Source: UBA6055 sp965203755
GTDB lineage: Bacteria > Chloroflexota > Anaerolineae > Aggregatilineales > Phototrophicaceae
NCBI GenBank assembly: GCA_965203755.1
Contig: OZ241910.1
Span: 1,302,001 to 1,366,000, forward strand
Direction of reading: 5' to 3'
Length of the DNA stretch: 64,000 nt
Shown here: piece after piece, positions 43,380 to 52,289 of the stretch
How the letters are laid out: each line of letters opens with the position of its first letter
Numbering within the stretch: position 1 is the stretch's first letter
Program-made: the position numbers and the translations under genes
Notes under the pieces: generated by a model
Told to the model about the DNA's origin: nothing
Seen by the model: the letters and a program-made list of their open reading frames with translations, nothing else
Databases searched by the model: none

Positions 43380-44312
43380 TTATGATTTATGCAGGCGCGG
43401 ATCAAGCGCGTCCCGCAGACCGTCGCCAATGAAGTTGACGCATAACACCGTCAGCGAAATCAGCATACCAGGCCAGAACACCAGCGTCCAGGTAATGGTC
43501 AGATAATCTTTGCCATCAAAGAGCAGACGCCCCCAAGTTGGAAAATCGGGCGGGAAGCCCAGCCCCAGAAACGACAGCGCCGATTCGGTAATGATGGCGC
43601 TGGCGATGCTGAATGTCGCCGCCACAATCACCGGACTCAGCACATTCGGCAGGATATGGTAGCGGACGATGCGGCGGTTTTGCGCGCCCAGGGCGTTGGC
43701 GGCGGTGATGAACTCGCGCGATTTGACCGTCAGCACCTCGCCGCGCACCAAACGCGCCGTCGGCATCCATTGCAGCCCGCCGATGATGATCATCATCAGA
43801 ATGAAGACGCCGCCTTCAGGCCCAAAGGCGGCTCTCAGCGTCTCGCGGAAGAGCGTCGACAAGACCAGCAGAAGCGGCAGCTGCGGCAGCGAGAGAAAAA
43901 TGTCGGTCATCCGCATCAGGGGATCATCAAGCCGGGCAAAGTATCCTGAAAGCAGGCCAATCACTGTGCCGATGGAAATCGATAGCATCATCGCCGATAC
44001 GCCAATCGCCAGCGAGACTCGCCCGCCCTGCAAGGCGCGTGCCAGGGTGTCGCGGCCGAGGTTGTCTGTCCCCCAGGGATGCTCCGGCGAGGAAACCTGA
44101 TAGTCGTCGATGATGTCAATATAGGTTGGGTCAAGCGTCCAGAAGGCCGGTCCGATGAGGACGCCAAGCACGATGACGGCCAGCACGCCGACAGCGATGA
44201 TCGCCAGCCGATGACGGCGGAACTGGCGCCAGGTATCGCCCACAAAGGTGCGGGGCTTCTGCATCTGCGCCGCGTCGACGTCCATTCGCTTGATTTTCAC
44301 TGTTGAAGTCAT
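43380..44312 (-). CDS. Dipeptide/oligopeptide-type ABC permease, DppC-like
   Basis: A 310-residue permease. After a short cytosolic tail there is a first helix (LAIIAVGVLAVIVLGVLIGP), the HPWGTDNLGRDTLARAL signature typical of DppC/OppC, and five more helices; an EAA-type loop reads AANALGAQNRRIVRYHILPN. Partner of the DppB-like permease, 12 bp away. Cognate ATPases are not next to it. Confidence 0.9.
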   Translation of the reverse strand: MTSTVKIKRMDVDAAQMQKPRTFVGDTWRQFRRHRLAIIAVGVLAVIVLGVLIGPAFWTLDPTYIDIIDDYQVSSPEHPWGTDNLGRDTLARALQGGRVSLAIGVSAMMLSISIGTVIGLLSGYFARLDDPLMRMTDIFLSLPQLPLLLVLSTLFRETLRAAFGPEGGVFILMMIIIGGLQWMPTARLVRGEVLTVKSREFITAANALGAQNRRIVRYHILPNVLSPVIVAATFSIASAIITESALSFLGLGFPPDFPTWGRLLFDGKDYLTITWTLVFWPGMLISLTVLCVNFIGDGLRDALDPRLHKS

Positions 44313-44324
44313 AATCTGTCACAT

Positions 44325-45338
44325 TCAACTGTAGCTGATGCGCGGGTCAAGCAGGCCGTAAATCACATCGGCGACGATGTTGAATAGCACCACCAGCACC
44401 CCATAGATAAAAAGCACTGTCACCACCGTCGGATCGTCGCCGCCCTCAATGGCGATGATGAGATAGTGTCCGATGCCGTTGACGCGGAAAATCTGCTCGG
44501 TGATCAGCGCGCCGGAAAAGACGCCGGGGACGCCCAGCGCCAGCAGCGTCACCACCGGGATTAAACTGTTGCGGACCGCATGGCGGGTCACCACCGTGCG
44601 CTCGCTCAAGCCTTTGGAGCGCGCCGTGCGGATGTAATCCTGCTGGAGATTATCGAGGGTCGAGGCGCGGGTATAGCGGCCTAGCTGGGCAGTATAAAAC
44701 AGGGTCAGCACCGCCACCGGCATAAACATCTGCCGCAGCTGCACTTGCAGCGATTCGATATCGGTGACTACGTGGGTGGTGTCATAGAGCGAGGGAAACC
44801 ACTTGAGATTGACGCTGAAGATGATGATGAACATCAAGCCGGTGAAGAAGGTCGGCACTGAAAAGCCGAGCATCATCGTGAAGGTGCCCACCTGGTCAAA
44901 CAGCGAATACTGCTTGTAGGCGGAAAACACGGCGATGGGCACAGCAATCAAGGTGCCCAGAATATAGGCCGAGCCGACCACCCACAGGGTTTGCGGCAGA
45001 CGTTCGGCAATGATGTCCATAATCGGCCCGCGCGTCTGATAAGAGATGATGCGGGTTCGGTCTTCGGAGCCGGGCAGGGTGACGCCGGTCGCGGTTTCAA
45101 ACAAATTCATGGGTTCGGAAATAAAGAACTGTCTGATCCATTTGAGGTATTTGACGGCGAAGGGATCGTCGGCGCCCAGGGCATCGCGGATTCTTTGCCG
45201 CGTTTCCTGCGGGATGGTCATTGGCAGGCCGCTAGTCGGGTCGGCCGGCGACAACTCCACAATCACAAAAATAATAAAACTCATAACAAGGATGGTCGGT
45301 ATGGCGGTCAACAAACGTCTAATAATGTATTTGCCCAT
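44325..45338 (-). CDS. Dipeptide/oligopeptide-type ABC permease, DppB-like
   Basis: A 337-residue permease starting YIIRRLLTAIPTILVMSF, the usual DppB opening, with an ARSKGLSERTVVTRHAVRNSLIP EAA loop near the C-terminus. An AAGGTGAG ribosome site precedes the ATG. It lies downstream of the binding-protein gene, with a hairpin (45374-45400) between that may lower its expression relative to the binding protein. Confidence 0.9.
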   Translation of the reverse strand: MGKYIIRRLLTAIPTILVMSFIIFVIVELSPADPTSGLPMTIPQETRQRIRDALGADDPFAVKYLKWIRQFFISEPMNLFETATGVTLPGSEDRTRIISYQTRGPIMDIIAERLPQTLWVVGSAYILGTLIAVPIAVFSAYKQYSLFDQVGTFTMMLGFSVPTFFTGLMFIIIFSVNLKWFPSLYDTTHVVTDIESLQVQLRQMFMPVAVLTLFYTAQLGRYTRASTLDNLQQDYIRTARSKGLSERTVVTRHAVRNSLIPVVTLLALGVPGVFSGALITEQIFRVNGIGHYLIIAIEGGDDPTVVTVLFIYGVLVVLFNIVADVIYGLLDPRISYS

Positions 45339-45373
45339 AGCCTCACCTTATCAATGACTTGGCTGGCGTTCAA

Positions 45374-45400
45374 AAGAGGGCGGCGACCGGCCGCCCTCTT
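45374..45400 (-). terminator. Intercistronic hairpin (attenuating terminator) after the binding-protein gene
   Basis: An 11-bp perfect stem AAGAGGGCGGC / GCCGCCCTCTT with a 5-nt loop. On the minus strand it is followed by TTTTG. It lies between binding protein and permease, where partial termination or mRNA protection is common. Confidence 0.7.
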
Positions 45401-45429
45401 GCTTGCATTTTATAGATTGGAAGGCCGCG

Positions 45430-47142
45430 CTAGTTACGCGTCCATTCAGCGATATTCCAAAGTTCGGAATCCCAGGCATTTATAGCAGCGCCGGACAGCG
45501 AATTTGAAATAGCCGAGACACTGGCGCGGAAGACCAGCGGGATAAACGCGCCGTTCTGAACCATCAGATCATTCATCTGAACCGCCAGAGCAATGCGGTC
45601 TTCCAGCGGGAATGTCGTTGCCATTTCGTCCAGCAGCGCGTCATACTCTTCGCTGTAGAAGCGCGGATTGTTTGAACCTGACCACTTGTTCCAGGGACCG
45701 GTGATTTCGGTCGTGCGCCAGCTGCCCAAATAAGGCTCTGGATCAGGGCCATTAGAACCGTTGGTGTACATTTCGATATCGGTGTAGAACTTGTTGTAGG
45801 TATCCGGGCTGGCGACATCGCCGCCAAAAAACACCGACGCGCTGATGTTGCGGAGTTCGGTTTCGATGCCGATCTCTCCCCACCACTGCTTGATCAATGC
45901 CTGCGTGCTTTGACGAACGGCATTGGTCGAGGTCTGATAGGTAACGCTTAGCGGAACGCCGTTGAACTCGCGCACGCCGTCGCCGTCGCTGTCGACGATG
46001 CCGGCTTCGTCCAGCATAGCATTGGCGCCATCAATATCCTGCGTCAAGCAAGCATCATTGTTGGGTGAAGCATACCATGCAGGTCCAGAAACAACGTTGC
46101 AGGTCGCTACACCGCCCTTGCCATATAGCTGTTCAGCAATGATATTGCGGTCAATCGCCATCGACATCGCCTGCCAAACGGCCGGTTCGGTCAAGAAGGG
46201 GTGCGCGTTAGAGCCATCCTCCATCCAGACCGAGCGGGTATCTTCATCCAGCATCGGATCGGGATTGGTCTGGTTGACAAGCAGGCGCTCGACGTTGTTC
46301 GCATATTCGGCGACAACGGTGCCAAGCCCAGCCGCTTCCATAGCATTCAGCACCGCCGGCGAAATCTGCAAGTTCCAGGCATAGTCGGCTTCGCCGGTTT
46401 CCAGCACGGCGCGGGCCGCCGATTCGGCATCGCCGCCGCCCTTGAAGACCATGCGGTCAAAGTACGGCTGCCCTTCGACGCGGTAATTCGGATTGGCGGT
46501 GTAGGTGACCACATCATTGACGCGGAATTCATCAACGACGAAGGGACCAGTGCCAATCGGCGCGAAGTTGTCTTCCGAGCATTCGAGCGACGCGGCGCCG
46601 ATGCAGTCCTCAAACTGCGCTTTTTGGATAATCGGCGTCAGGTAGCCGACGAAAGGTCCATAGACAAATGCTTTAGGAACAGTGAAGTTGATCTTGACGG
46701 TAAGATCATCCAAAGCCTCGAAGGATTCCACGCCGTCAAACTGGTTCAATACAGAGCAGCCAGTGTCTGGGTGCATGCAAAATTCGCCGCTGAAGACGAC
46801 ATCATCGGCCGTCAATGGCGAGCCATCCGACCAGAGGATGCCCTCTTGCAGCGTCCAGGTGACAGAAGTCAGATCTTCCGCTACTCCGCCATTTTCGAGA
46901 GTCGGGATCTCGGCCGCCAGCCATGGCACCATCTCACCGGCGGGGTCATACCGCGCCAGTGGCTCGAGCACCGAAGCCGCCGCCTCGAATTCTTTAGTGC
47001 CAGAAGCCAAATAGGGGTTCATCTGCGACGCCGCCTGCCAGAACAGGATGTTGACGGTGTCGGCGCTTTGCGCCACAGCGATGCCGCCAAACGACGACAG
47101 CACCATAACGACGACCAATAAAAGAGTTAGTTTAGTTTTCAT
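45430..47142 (-). CDS. Peptide/nickel-type ABC substrate-binding protein (SBP family 5)
   Basis: A 570-residue exported protein. The signal peptide is LLLVVVMVLSSFGGIAVAQ, without a lipobox cysteine. Family features are LEPLARYDPAG, DGSPLTADDVVF, a late DLMVQNGAFIPLVFRA and a large two-lobe fold; family 5 binds peptides, nickel complexes or sugars. GAGGAAT lies before ATG 47142; a promoter (TTGCGG-17-TATATT) is at 47220-47192. It heads the operon with DppB- and DppC-like permeases. Confidence 0.92.
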   Translation of the reverse strand: MKTKLTLLLVVVMVLSSFGGIAVAQSADTVNILFWQAASQMNPYLASGTKEFEAAASVLEPLARYDPAGEMVPWLAAEIPTLENGGVAEDLTSVTWTLQEGILWSDGSPLTADDVVFSGEFCMHPDTGCSVLNQFDGVESFEALDDLTVKINFTVPKAFVYGPFVGYLTPIIQKAQFEDCIGAASLECSEDNFAPIGTGPFVVDEFRVNDVVTYTANPNYRVEGQPYFDRMVFKGGGDAESAARAVLETGEADYAWNLQISPAVLNAMEAAGLGTVVAEYANNVERLLVNQTNPDPMLDEDTRSVWMEDGSNAHPFLTEPAVWQAMSMAIDRNIIAEQLYGKGGVATCNVVSGPAWYASPNNDACLTQDIDGANAMLDEAGIVDSDGDGVREFNGVPLSVTYQTSTNAVRQSTQALIKQWWGEIGIETELRNISASVFFGGDVASPDTYNKFYTDIEMYTNGSNGPDPEPYLGSWRTTEITGPWNKWSGSNNPRFYSEEYDALLDEMATTFPLEDRIALAVQMNDLMVQNGAFIPLVFRASVSAISNSLSGAAINAWDSELWNIAEWTRN

Positions 47143-47191
47143 AACATTCCTCGCTAATAGATTGAACAGATTACGATAGTACAGCATTAAT

Positions 47192-47220
47192 AATATACTA
47201 ACAAAAGGAATTATCCGCAA
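47192..47220 (-). promoter_or_regulatory. Promoter of the peptide ABC operon
   Basis: On the minus strand: TTGCGG (47220-47215), 17-nt spacer, TATATT (47197-47192). Confidence 0.5.
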
Positions 47221-47502
47221 ATCCTATTTTTGAGAAAATGATATACTCTTTATGTTTCAGCGAAAGTCCTAATCCTAATTTCGCGCTTGCGGGACAGGAT
47301 GAGGCGCGGGACTGGCATAGAAGAATATGCAATGGTATGAGCGCCTGGTCAGCACCCACTAACTGGCGTTTTGTCAGTGAATCCCGAGTTGATGGGACTT
47401 GTTGATCAATTCATTGACTGGCGCTGAACAGTCGGACGCGAACTTAAAGCCGGGCTAGACAGCGGCGCCGAGCGAGTTGGAATGCGAGGAAACGCGGTCT
47501 TG
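47221..47502. other. Intergenic region without recognised gene
   Basis: Between the ABC operon promoter and tRNA-Lys. I see no credible coding frame, no long repeat and no strong hairpin. Confidence 0.5.
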
Positions 47503-47574
47503 TGAGCACGGCAGGATTCGAACCTGCAACCAATTGATTAAAAGTCAACTGCGCTGCCATTGCGCCACGTGCCC
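47503..47574 (-). tRNA. tRNA-Lys (anticodon TTT)
   Basis: On the minus strand the acceptor stem pairs GGGCACG (47574-47568) with CGTGCTC (47510-47504; one G-T pair). The anticodon loop is CTTTTAA, giving anticodon TTT. The T arm has GGTTCGAATCC. Discriminator A; CCA is not encoded. Confidence 0.95.
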
Positions 47575-47711
47575 GTATCGCCAAGAAGTATATCGAAACG
47601 CATCGCCGGAATCAAGCCGCAGTTGAAGCGGCGAACTTGCGCGGGGCCGCATCAGCGGCATACAGATGGTTCAATATGGAAAAACAGCTAAGTTAAATTG
47701 CCGTAATCTGA

Positions 47712-47741
47712 ATGACAATGTTATACTTGATTGGTTATAAT
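47712..47741 (+). promoter_or_regulatory. Promoter region of the STAND ATPase gene
   Basis: Two overlapping choices: the extended -10 TGTTATACT (47719-47727), or ATGACA (47712-47717) with an 18-nt spacer to TATAAT (47736-47741). Confidence 0.5.
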
Positions 47742-47778
47742 ATACTGATTAAGTCGATCATTCATGGTTGGGGGAACT

Positions 47779-50484
47779 ATGGCAGAGCTTAAACCCCTTG
47801 AAGCGCCGGTCACTGCGGTAGCTGATTTGCCCTTGCGCCGTCCCGGGCGGCCCTTTGGGCGCGACAGCATCCTCAAGACGGTTCTTTCGGAGTTGCAGCA
47901 AAATCAAAAGGTGGCGCTGCATGGCGCATCGGGTATTGGCAAAACAACGATTGCGGCGACGATTGCCAGTGTCTATGCACAGCAAGCCAATCAGTCGGTT
48001 TTGTGGCTGAACAGCCATAACCCGCCGCTGTCAGAATTGATGGTGCGGATCGGACGCGCCTACCGCGTGCCTGACATGAGCGCCAGCCAAAACCCGCTCG
48101 GCAAAGCCCCGGCCCTTGCCAGCCGCTTCAATCAGCACAAACCCCTGCTTGTCCTCGACGGTGAGATCCAAGCATCGGTTTTATCCGCGCTGATCGAGCG
48201 CTGCGCGGCTGATATTCCCGTCCTGGTCACGACGACCGCGGCGCTTGACGGCGGCAGCTGGCGCAATCGCTTGATTGGCAGATTAGCCGATTCGGATGCG
48301 GTCCGGCTGTTCAAACAGAAAGCCGGCATTCAAAAAAATCAATTTGACACCATTGTGTACTCAATTGCCGAGCGCGTCAATTTTGAAGCCTTCCCCCTGG
48401 CATTAGCCGCCCGGTCGATGATTATCTCCCGCCAGTCTCCCCACGATTTCAACGAAACCCTGCACGAACTGCTTGACAGTCTGGACAACCGCGGCACCAT
48501 CGCCGCCTTGACAGCCAGCTATCGCTCCTTGAACCAAAGACTGCGCGATTTACTGCTGGCCGTGGGCGGCACCCTGCGCGGCGAGGGGTCAGCCGCATTC
48601 CTAAGCCAGGTGAGCGGCGTGACCGCGGCAAGTTTTGACCAGGCGATGACTATTTTATCGCGCCTGTTCCTTGTCGACCGATTCCAACGTTATGGCGAAC
48701 CCTACTACCGTCTGCATCCGCTGGTGCATGATTTCCTCAAAACCTGGTCGCAAAATGTCAACAGCATCGATCTGATACGTTCCGACATCAAAGACGCCAT
48801 CCGCGGCTATTTGGCGACCTACAGCCAAAGCCCCGATGCCAATAGGCGTCTGGCGGCCGAGATGGATAATTTCATCGCCACGGCGTATTGGGCAGCCGAG
48901 CATGGCGACCGCGGTCTGGCGGCGGCCATTGGCGCCGTTTTATCACAGCAGGATGACTTTGTGCAGTCGGCGGGTTACAGCTATGAACTTTCGTTCTTGC
49001 AGGCCATCAGCGCCGGGACAGCCGCCGAGTTTCTGGCGGACAGCAATGAGGAAGTCCCCGCCGCCGAAGCCGCGGCAGATGATACGGCGGCGGAAGACCT
49101 GGCGCATGACGCCGAAGACGAATCGGAACTTGAGGCCGCTGAAGACACGGTGGACGCTGAAGAAGCCGCCGCCGGTGACTCGGCGCTTGTCCCGGCCGGC
49201 GATGTCAGTCTCCAGTCGATGAATATCGACCAGCTTCGCACAGCGCTCGACCTTGCCCGTCAGAATGATGAGACAGACCGCCAGCTTGAGATCCTGAAAG
49301 CCATTGCCGGGCTGCAAATCAGTCAGGGAGACGAAAGCGAAGCCCTGGCAGCCTATGGCGAAGCGCTGGAGATTTATGAAAGCGGCGAGGATAAGGAAGG
49401 CGTTCTGGAAACGTTGGATGCGCTGGCTGGATTATTGATCAATTCCGAAGCGGCGCCGGCGGCCATAGAACAGGTCAGGCTGCGTACCGCGCTGAGTCTT
49501 GCCCGCCAGCATCAGGACACCACGCGCCGGCTGCATATTTTGCAAGCCATTGGCAAGGCGCAAATCAGTCAGGGAGACGAAAGCGAAGCCGTGGCCACGT
49601 ACAGCGAAATACTGAACATCTATGAAGCCGACGAAGACCGGCAAGGCATCCTGGACACCCTGGATATGCTGGCGGGGCTGCTGATTCGCACCGAAGCTAT
49701 CCTGACGGCTTTTACGCATATCCAGCGCGGGCTGCACCTGGCGGAAGAGCTTGGCGATGAGGACACCGAAATGCACCTGCAAACCACGCGCGGGGATGCT
49801 CATCAGGAATTGGGTGAATCCGTGTCGGCGGTCGAGGCTTATGAACTGGCTTTGTCTGTTGCCCGCGACCGCGACGACAAGCAGAATGAAGCGCTGATTT
49901 TACATAAGCTGGGGCTGGCGCATCTGGACGCCGGGGATGCCGCCCGCGCCATTCAGGCATTGGAACAGGCGAACGATCTCTTCAAGCAGCAGTCCAGACG
50001 GGCGATGGAAGGTCAAGCGCTGCGCGGCTTGGGCTCCGCCCATGCCGCCTTGGAACGTTGGAGCGAAGCGGTCAACTTTCATACATCGGCGCTGCATATC
50101 GCCCGTGAAATTGGCAATGACGACCAAGAGGCGCGGCAGCTGCGGCAGCTTGGTCAGCTTTTAATCGAAGCCAATCGTCTGCCCGAAGCCCTGACGCGCT
50201 ATCGTCAGGCGCTTCACATGGCTTACCAAGCAGAAGCGGCAGAAGATATCGTCGCCGTGATTGTGGAACTGGTCACGTTGATGATGAGGAACGCGTTCCT
50301 GGCATCGATTGCTGAATTATTGATTGATGATGCCATGAGCTACGGCGCCGACAATCGGGATGTGCTGCGGCTGCGGGACGAAATCGCTTTGGCGAAAAAA
50401 CAGGCACAAGAAAACAGCGCCGCCTTGGCCGAAGTGGCCGGCACCGCCCGAGATTACGCCGCCAACGCCTACCGCTTGAGTTGA
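47779..50484 (+). CDS. STAND-type NTPase with C-terminal TPR repeats
   Basis: A 901-residue signalling-type ATPase. An NB-ARC-like module opens the protein: RPFGRDSILK, Walker A GASGIGKTT (49-57), Walker B PLLVLDG (123-127), a VLVTT sensor, and a helical-winged part ending LHPLVHDFL. A ~50-residue acidic Ala/Glu/Asp linker (~420-475) follows, then TPR-type helical pairs to the C-terminus (SYEALALARQ, ALDLARQNDE, IQALEQANDLF type). No effector domain is fused at the N-terminus. Such proteins oligomerise on ligand binding, and many act in phage defence or regulation; here the role is unknown. ATG 47779 follows GGGGGAACT. Confidence 0.85.
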   Translation: MAELKPLEAPVTAVADLPLRRPGRPFGRDSILKTVLSELQQNQKVALHGASGIGKTTIAATIASVYAQQANQSVLWLNSHNPPLSELMVRIGRAYRVPDMSASQNPLGKAPALASRFNQHKPLLVLDGEIQASVLSALIERCAADIPVLVTTTAALDGGSWRNRLIGRLADSDAVRLFKQKAGIQKNQFDTIVYSIAERVNFEAFPLALAARSMIISRQSPHDFNETLHELLDSLDNRGTIAALTASYRSLNQRLRDLLLAVGGTLRGEGSAAFLSQVSGVTAASFDQAMTILSRLFLVDRFQRYGEPYYRLHPLVHDFLKTWSQNVNSIDLIRSDIKDAIRGYLATYSQSPDANRRLAAEMDNFIATAYWAAEHGDRGLAAAIGAVLSQQDDFVQSAGYSYELSFLQAISAGTAAEFLADSNEEVPAAEAAADDTAAEDLAHDAEDESELEAAEDTVDAEEAAAGDSALVPAGDVSLQSMNIDQLRTALDLARQNDETDRQLEILKAIAGLQISQGDESEALAAYGEALEIYESGEDKEGVLETLDALAGLLINSEAAPAAIEQVRLRTALSLARQHQDTTRRLHILQAIGKAQISQGDESEAVATYSEILNIYEADEDRQGILDTLDMLAGLLIRTEAILTAFTHIQRGLHLAEELGDEDTEMHLQTTRGDAHQELGESVSAVEAYELALSVARDRDDKQNEALILHKLGLAHLDAGDAARAIQALEQANDLFKQQSRRAMEGQALRGLGSAHAALERWSEAVNFHTSALHIAREIGNDDQEARQLRQLGQLLIEANRLPEALTRYRQALHMAYQAEAAEDIVAVIVELVTLMMRNAFLASIAELLIDDAMSYGADNRDVLRLRDEIALAKKQAQENSAALAEVAGTARDYAANAYRLS

Positions 50485-50502
50485 TGCGGAAGTGAAAAGC
50501 GA

Positions 50503-50529
50503 CCGGGCGAGCTATGAAGCGTCGCCCGG
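50503..50529 (-). terminator. Hairpin between convergent genes
   Basis: Arms CCGGGCGA / TCGCCCGG (8 bp) with an 11-nt loop. On the minus strand CGCTTTTC follows, so it mainly ends the gene at 50556-50948; on the plus strand the tract is AAAAG. Confidence 0.5.
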
Positions 50530-50555
50530 CAAAAGTTCAAACCTGGAGCCGGCGG

Positions 50556-50948
50556 CTAATTCTGCGATGCCCGGCGGTTGATGTGGTCGGGGATATGCTG
50601 GAAGAACTGCGTCAGCGAGGTCTGATTGTCCAGGTGATCGCTAATCATGTCAAAGGGCGAAGTCAGGTTTTGCTCGCCGAAGGCGATCATCCAGTGATTT
50701 CCGTTTCCCTTGACCCACTGGCCCCCATAATGACGGCGGATGGTCTCGCCCAGGAAGGCGCCGAATTTTTCCCTAAGCACGGTTTTGTCGCCTTCATTTA
50801 ACTTGGCGCGATGCCGGTCAATGTAAGTATCCAGCCATAAAATCGAATCAGCCGAAAAATCCAGCCGAACATCTTCTTTGTCGCTGATGACCTCAATGAC
50901 CAACTGCGCGTCTTCATGCAGTTCAGATGCTTTTGCCGCGGTATTCAA
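50556..50948 (-). CDS. Small soluble protein of unknown function (DUF3806-like appearance)
   Basis: A 130-residue protein with LDTYIDRHRAKL, GAFLGETIRRHYGGQW, WMIAFGE, and SPFDMISDHL segments. The pattern resembles DUF3806-type proteins, though I cannot confirm this. An AAAGAGGAG ribosome site lies upstream. It is convergent with the STAND ATPase and is followed upstream by the tail-like cluster. Confidence 0.55.
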   Translation of the reverse strand: MNTAAKASELHEDAQLVIEVISDKEDVRLDFSADSILWLDTYIDRHRAKLNEGDKTVLREKFGAFLGETIRRHYGGQWVKGNGNHWMIAFGEQNLTSPFDMISDHLDNQTSLTQFFQHIPDHINRRASQN

Positions 50949-50963
50949 GAGACATACTCCTCT

Positions 50964-51188
50964 TTAAGATAGATAGACTTCGGGCGTGATATGCAGAAAA
51001 TCGGTTTTCGGACGTAAAAACCTTGCAGTGCGTTTATTTGCTAATGAGCGCCACAGTTTGGATACACTCACAGCGAAAAATCTTACAAAGGAAATAGGAA
51101 AATTTGATAAAATGTGATTGCTTGCCGCAATACTCCACAGCGTGTCACCAGACCGAACTTCATAACTTGCGCGGCTCAATATGCACAT
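50964..51188 (-). CDS. LysM-like protein, possibly frameshifted at its start
   Basis: A 74-residue frame carrying YEVRSGDTLWSIAA, the hallmark LysM opening (binds peptidoglycan), then a KLWRSLANK turn and LRPKTDFLHITPE, which fit the second half of LysM. The first eight residues (MCILSRAS) look unrelated. In another frame ATG 51195 gives MANVHIEPRK then reaches TGA; removing one T would join it directly to YEVRSGDTLW, a natural LysM start. Thus this is either frameshifted or uses a shifted start. It ends the phage-tail-like operon. Confidence 0.5.
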   Translation of the reverse strand: MCILSRASYEVRSGDTLWSIAASNHILSNFPISFVRFFAVSVSKLWRSLANKRTARFLRPKTDFLHITPEVYLS

Positions 51189-51194
51189 TAGCCA

Positions 51195-51359
51195 TCACTC
51201 ATCGCGCATTGCCTGCGTATGCTCAATCACCTCCTCGACCGAAACACAGACGTTGTCGATGAACTGGGCCGCTGGCGGCGCCGCTATCGCCAAAGCCACC
51301 ACAACCGCCGTCAAAGTCCGAATGAATTCTTTCCCATGCTCTTTGATAAAATCCTGCAT
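51195..51359 (-). CDS. Small membrane protein, 54 residues (holin-like?)
   Basis: The frame begins ATG 51359 with a near-perfect ribosome site (TAGGAGG, 7 nt upstream) and ends TGA at 51195; the last A of that stop begins an ATG in the next frame (TGATG). It has charged MQDFIKEHGKEF, one hydrophobic helix (TLTAVVVALAIAAPPA) and an acidic tail. Gene order and size suit a holin or tail-cluster accessory protein, but no family is evident. Confidence 0.6.
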   Translation of the reverse strand: MQDFIKEHGKEFIRTLTAVVVALAIAAPPAAQFIDNVCVSVEEVIEHTQAMRDE

Positions 51360-51377
51360 GCCAAGCCTCCTAAAGTT

Positions 51378-51632
51378 TCAATTCCGATAACGCAGTTCCC
51401 TTATCAGATACGACACACCGAATACAGTTAATAACAGCGCCACCAAGACAAAATTGATCTCGACTGTCCGCTGTACGGTTGTGCTTTCATAGAGCGGAAG
51501 GATTTCCTTCACAAGATGATAACAGACTGTATCAAGGCAAGCAAAAAGATCATCACATACATTGTCAAGTACGACAATGAAAGGTTCACATAACGGATTA
51601 GAGAACGGATCGGTATCAAGCCACTCATCCAT
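51378..51632 (-). CDS. Small protein with C-terminal membrane helix
   Basis: An 84-residue protein. An acidic N-terminus (MDEWLDTDPFSNP) and three cysteines precede a membrane helix (INFVLVALLLTVFGVSYLI) with a basic end. It overlaps the preceding gene by 8 nt in the tail-like cluster. Function unknown. Confidence 0.55.
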   Translation of the reverse strand: MDEWLDTDPFSNPLCEPFIVVLDNVCDDLFACLDTVCYHLVKEILPLYESTTVQRTVEINFVLVALLLTVFGVSYLIRELRYRN

Positions 51633-52227
51633 AAACGCCCACTTCCAAAGCCGTTAGGATCATCAGACTTGGATTGACAAGCTGAACACTTTTAGTCGGT
51701 TCATTATCATGGAAACGAATTGTTGGCGAGATGGTTATTTCAGTATCGCGGGTTACCGGCAACGGCGTCTGATAAGTGATTAGTGTATTCTCACGAGCCG
51801 GCAATCCGCGAAAAACAATATCTGAAGTTTGCCCCGCATTGCCAGATATCATTGCCGTCTGTTGCAAAGAAATATCAGTCGAACCTTTTTTCAGTCCTAA
51901 GATAAACCGTTCACCGTGAATGCTATACGCGATAAACTGCACAGCAAACAGCACTTCATCAGTTTGCGGGGTGAAAGTGAGCTTGCAGTTGGCATGCCAG
52001 GCCGTCAGTGACTGCGGATTGGTCAGAGTAACTGTGCTGTTGATGCCAATCACCGCCTTAAACAGCTTGCTAGCTTGATACACGCCTGGATACAGCGCAT
52101 TGACTTTCGGCTGCATGTCCTGCGTCTGGGCGCGCAGAGCATTCAAATTGTCCCGAAACTGCGTGTTGTAATCGCTGGCGATAAGCGGGTCATTCGTCAC
52201 CCACGTCTTCGGATTCGTCCACGCCAT
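51625..52227 (-). CDS. Phage-tail-like protein with MAWTNPKTW start, paralogue 1
   Basis: A 200-residue protein. Its opening MAWTNPKTW, NDPLIASDYNTQFRDNLNAL is of the W-x(n)-A-x2-N-x3-RDN type seen in phage tail fibre and structural proteins. The rest is beta-rich without a recognised domain. The first ~30 residues resemble the neighbouring protein at 52290-52796. An AAGGAG ribosome site is present. Confidence 0.6.
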   Translation of the reverse strand: MAWTNPKTWVTNDPLIASDYNTQFRDNLNALRAQTQDMQPKVNALYPGVYQASKLFKAVIGINSTVTLTNPQSLTAWHANCKLTFTPQTDEVLFAVQFIAYSIHGERFILGLKKGSTDISLQQTAMISGNAGQTSDIVFRGLPARENTLITYQTPLPVTRDTEITISPTIRFHDNEPTKSVQLVNPSLMILTALEVGVYG

Positions 52228-52289
52228 GCTTAAAACTCCTTCCTGGCCACACGTTCTAATCTAAAAATATCATACTACGTTTACGTAGA

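Noticed and set aside
47221..47502. Search for a CRISPR array or small RNA in the largest gene-free gap
   Set aside because: No regularly spaced repeats or strong hairpin seen; likely plain intergenic DNA.
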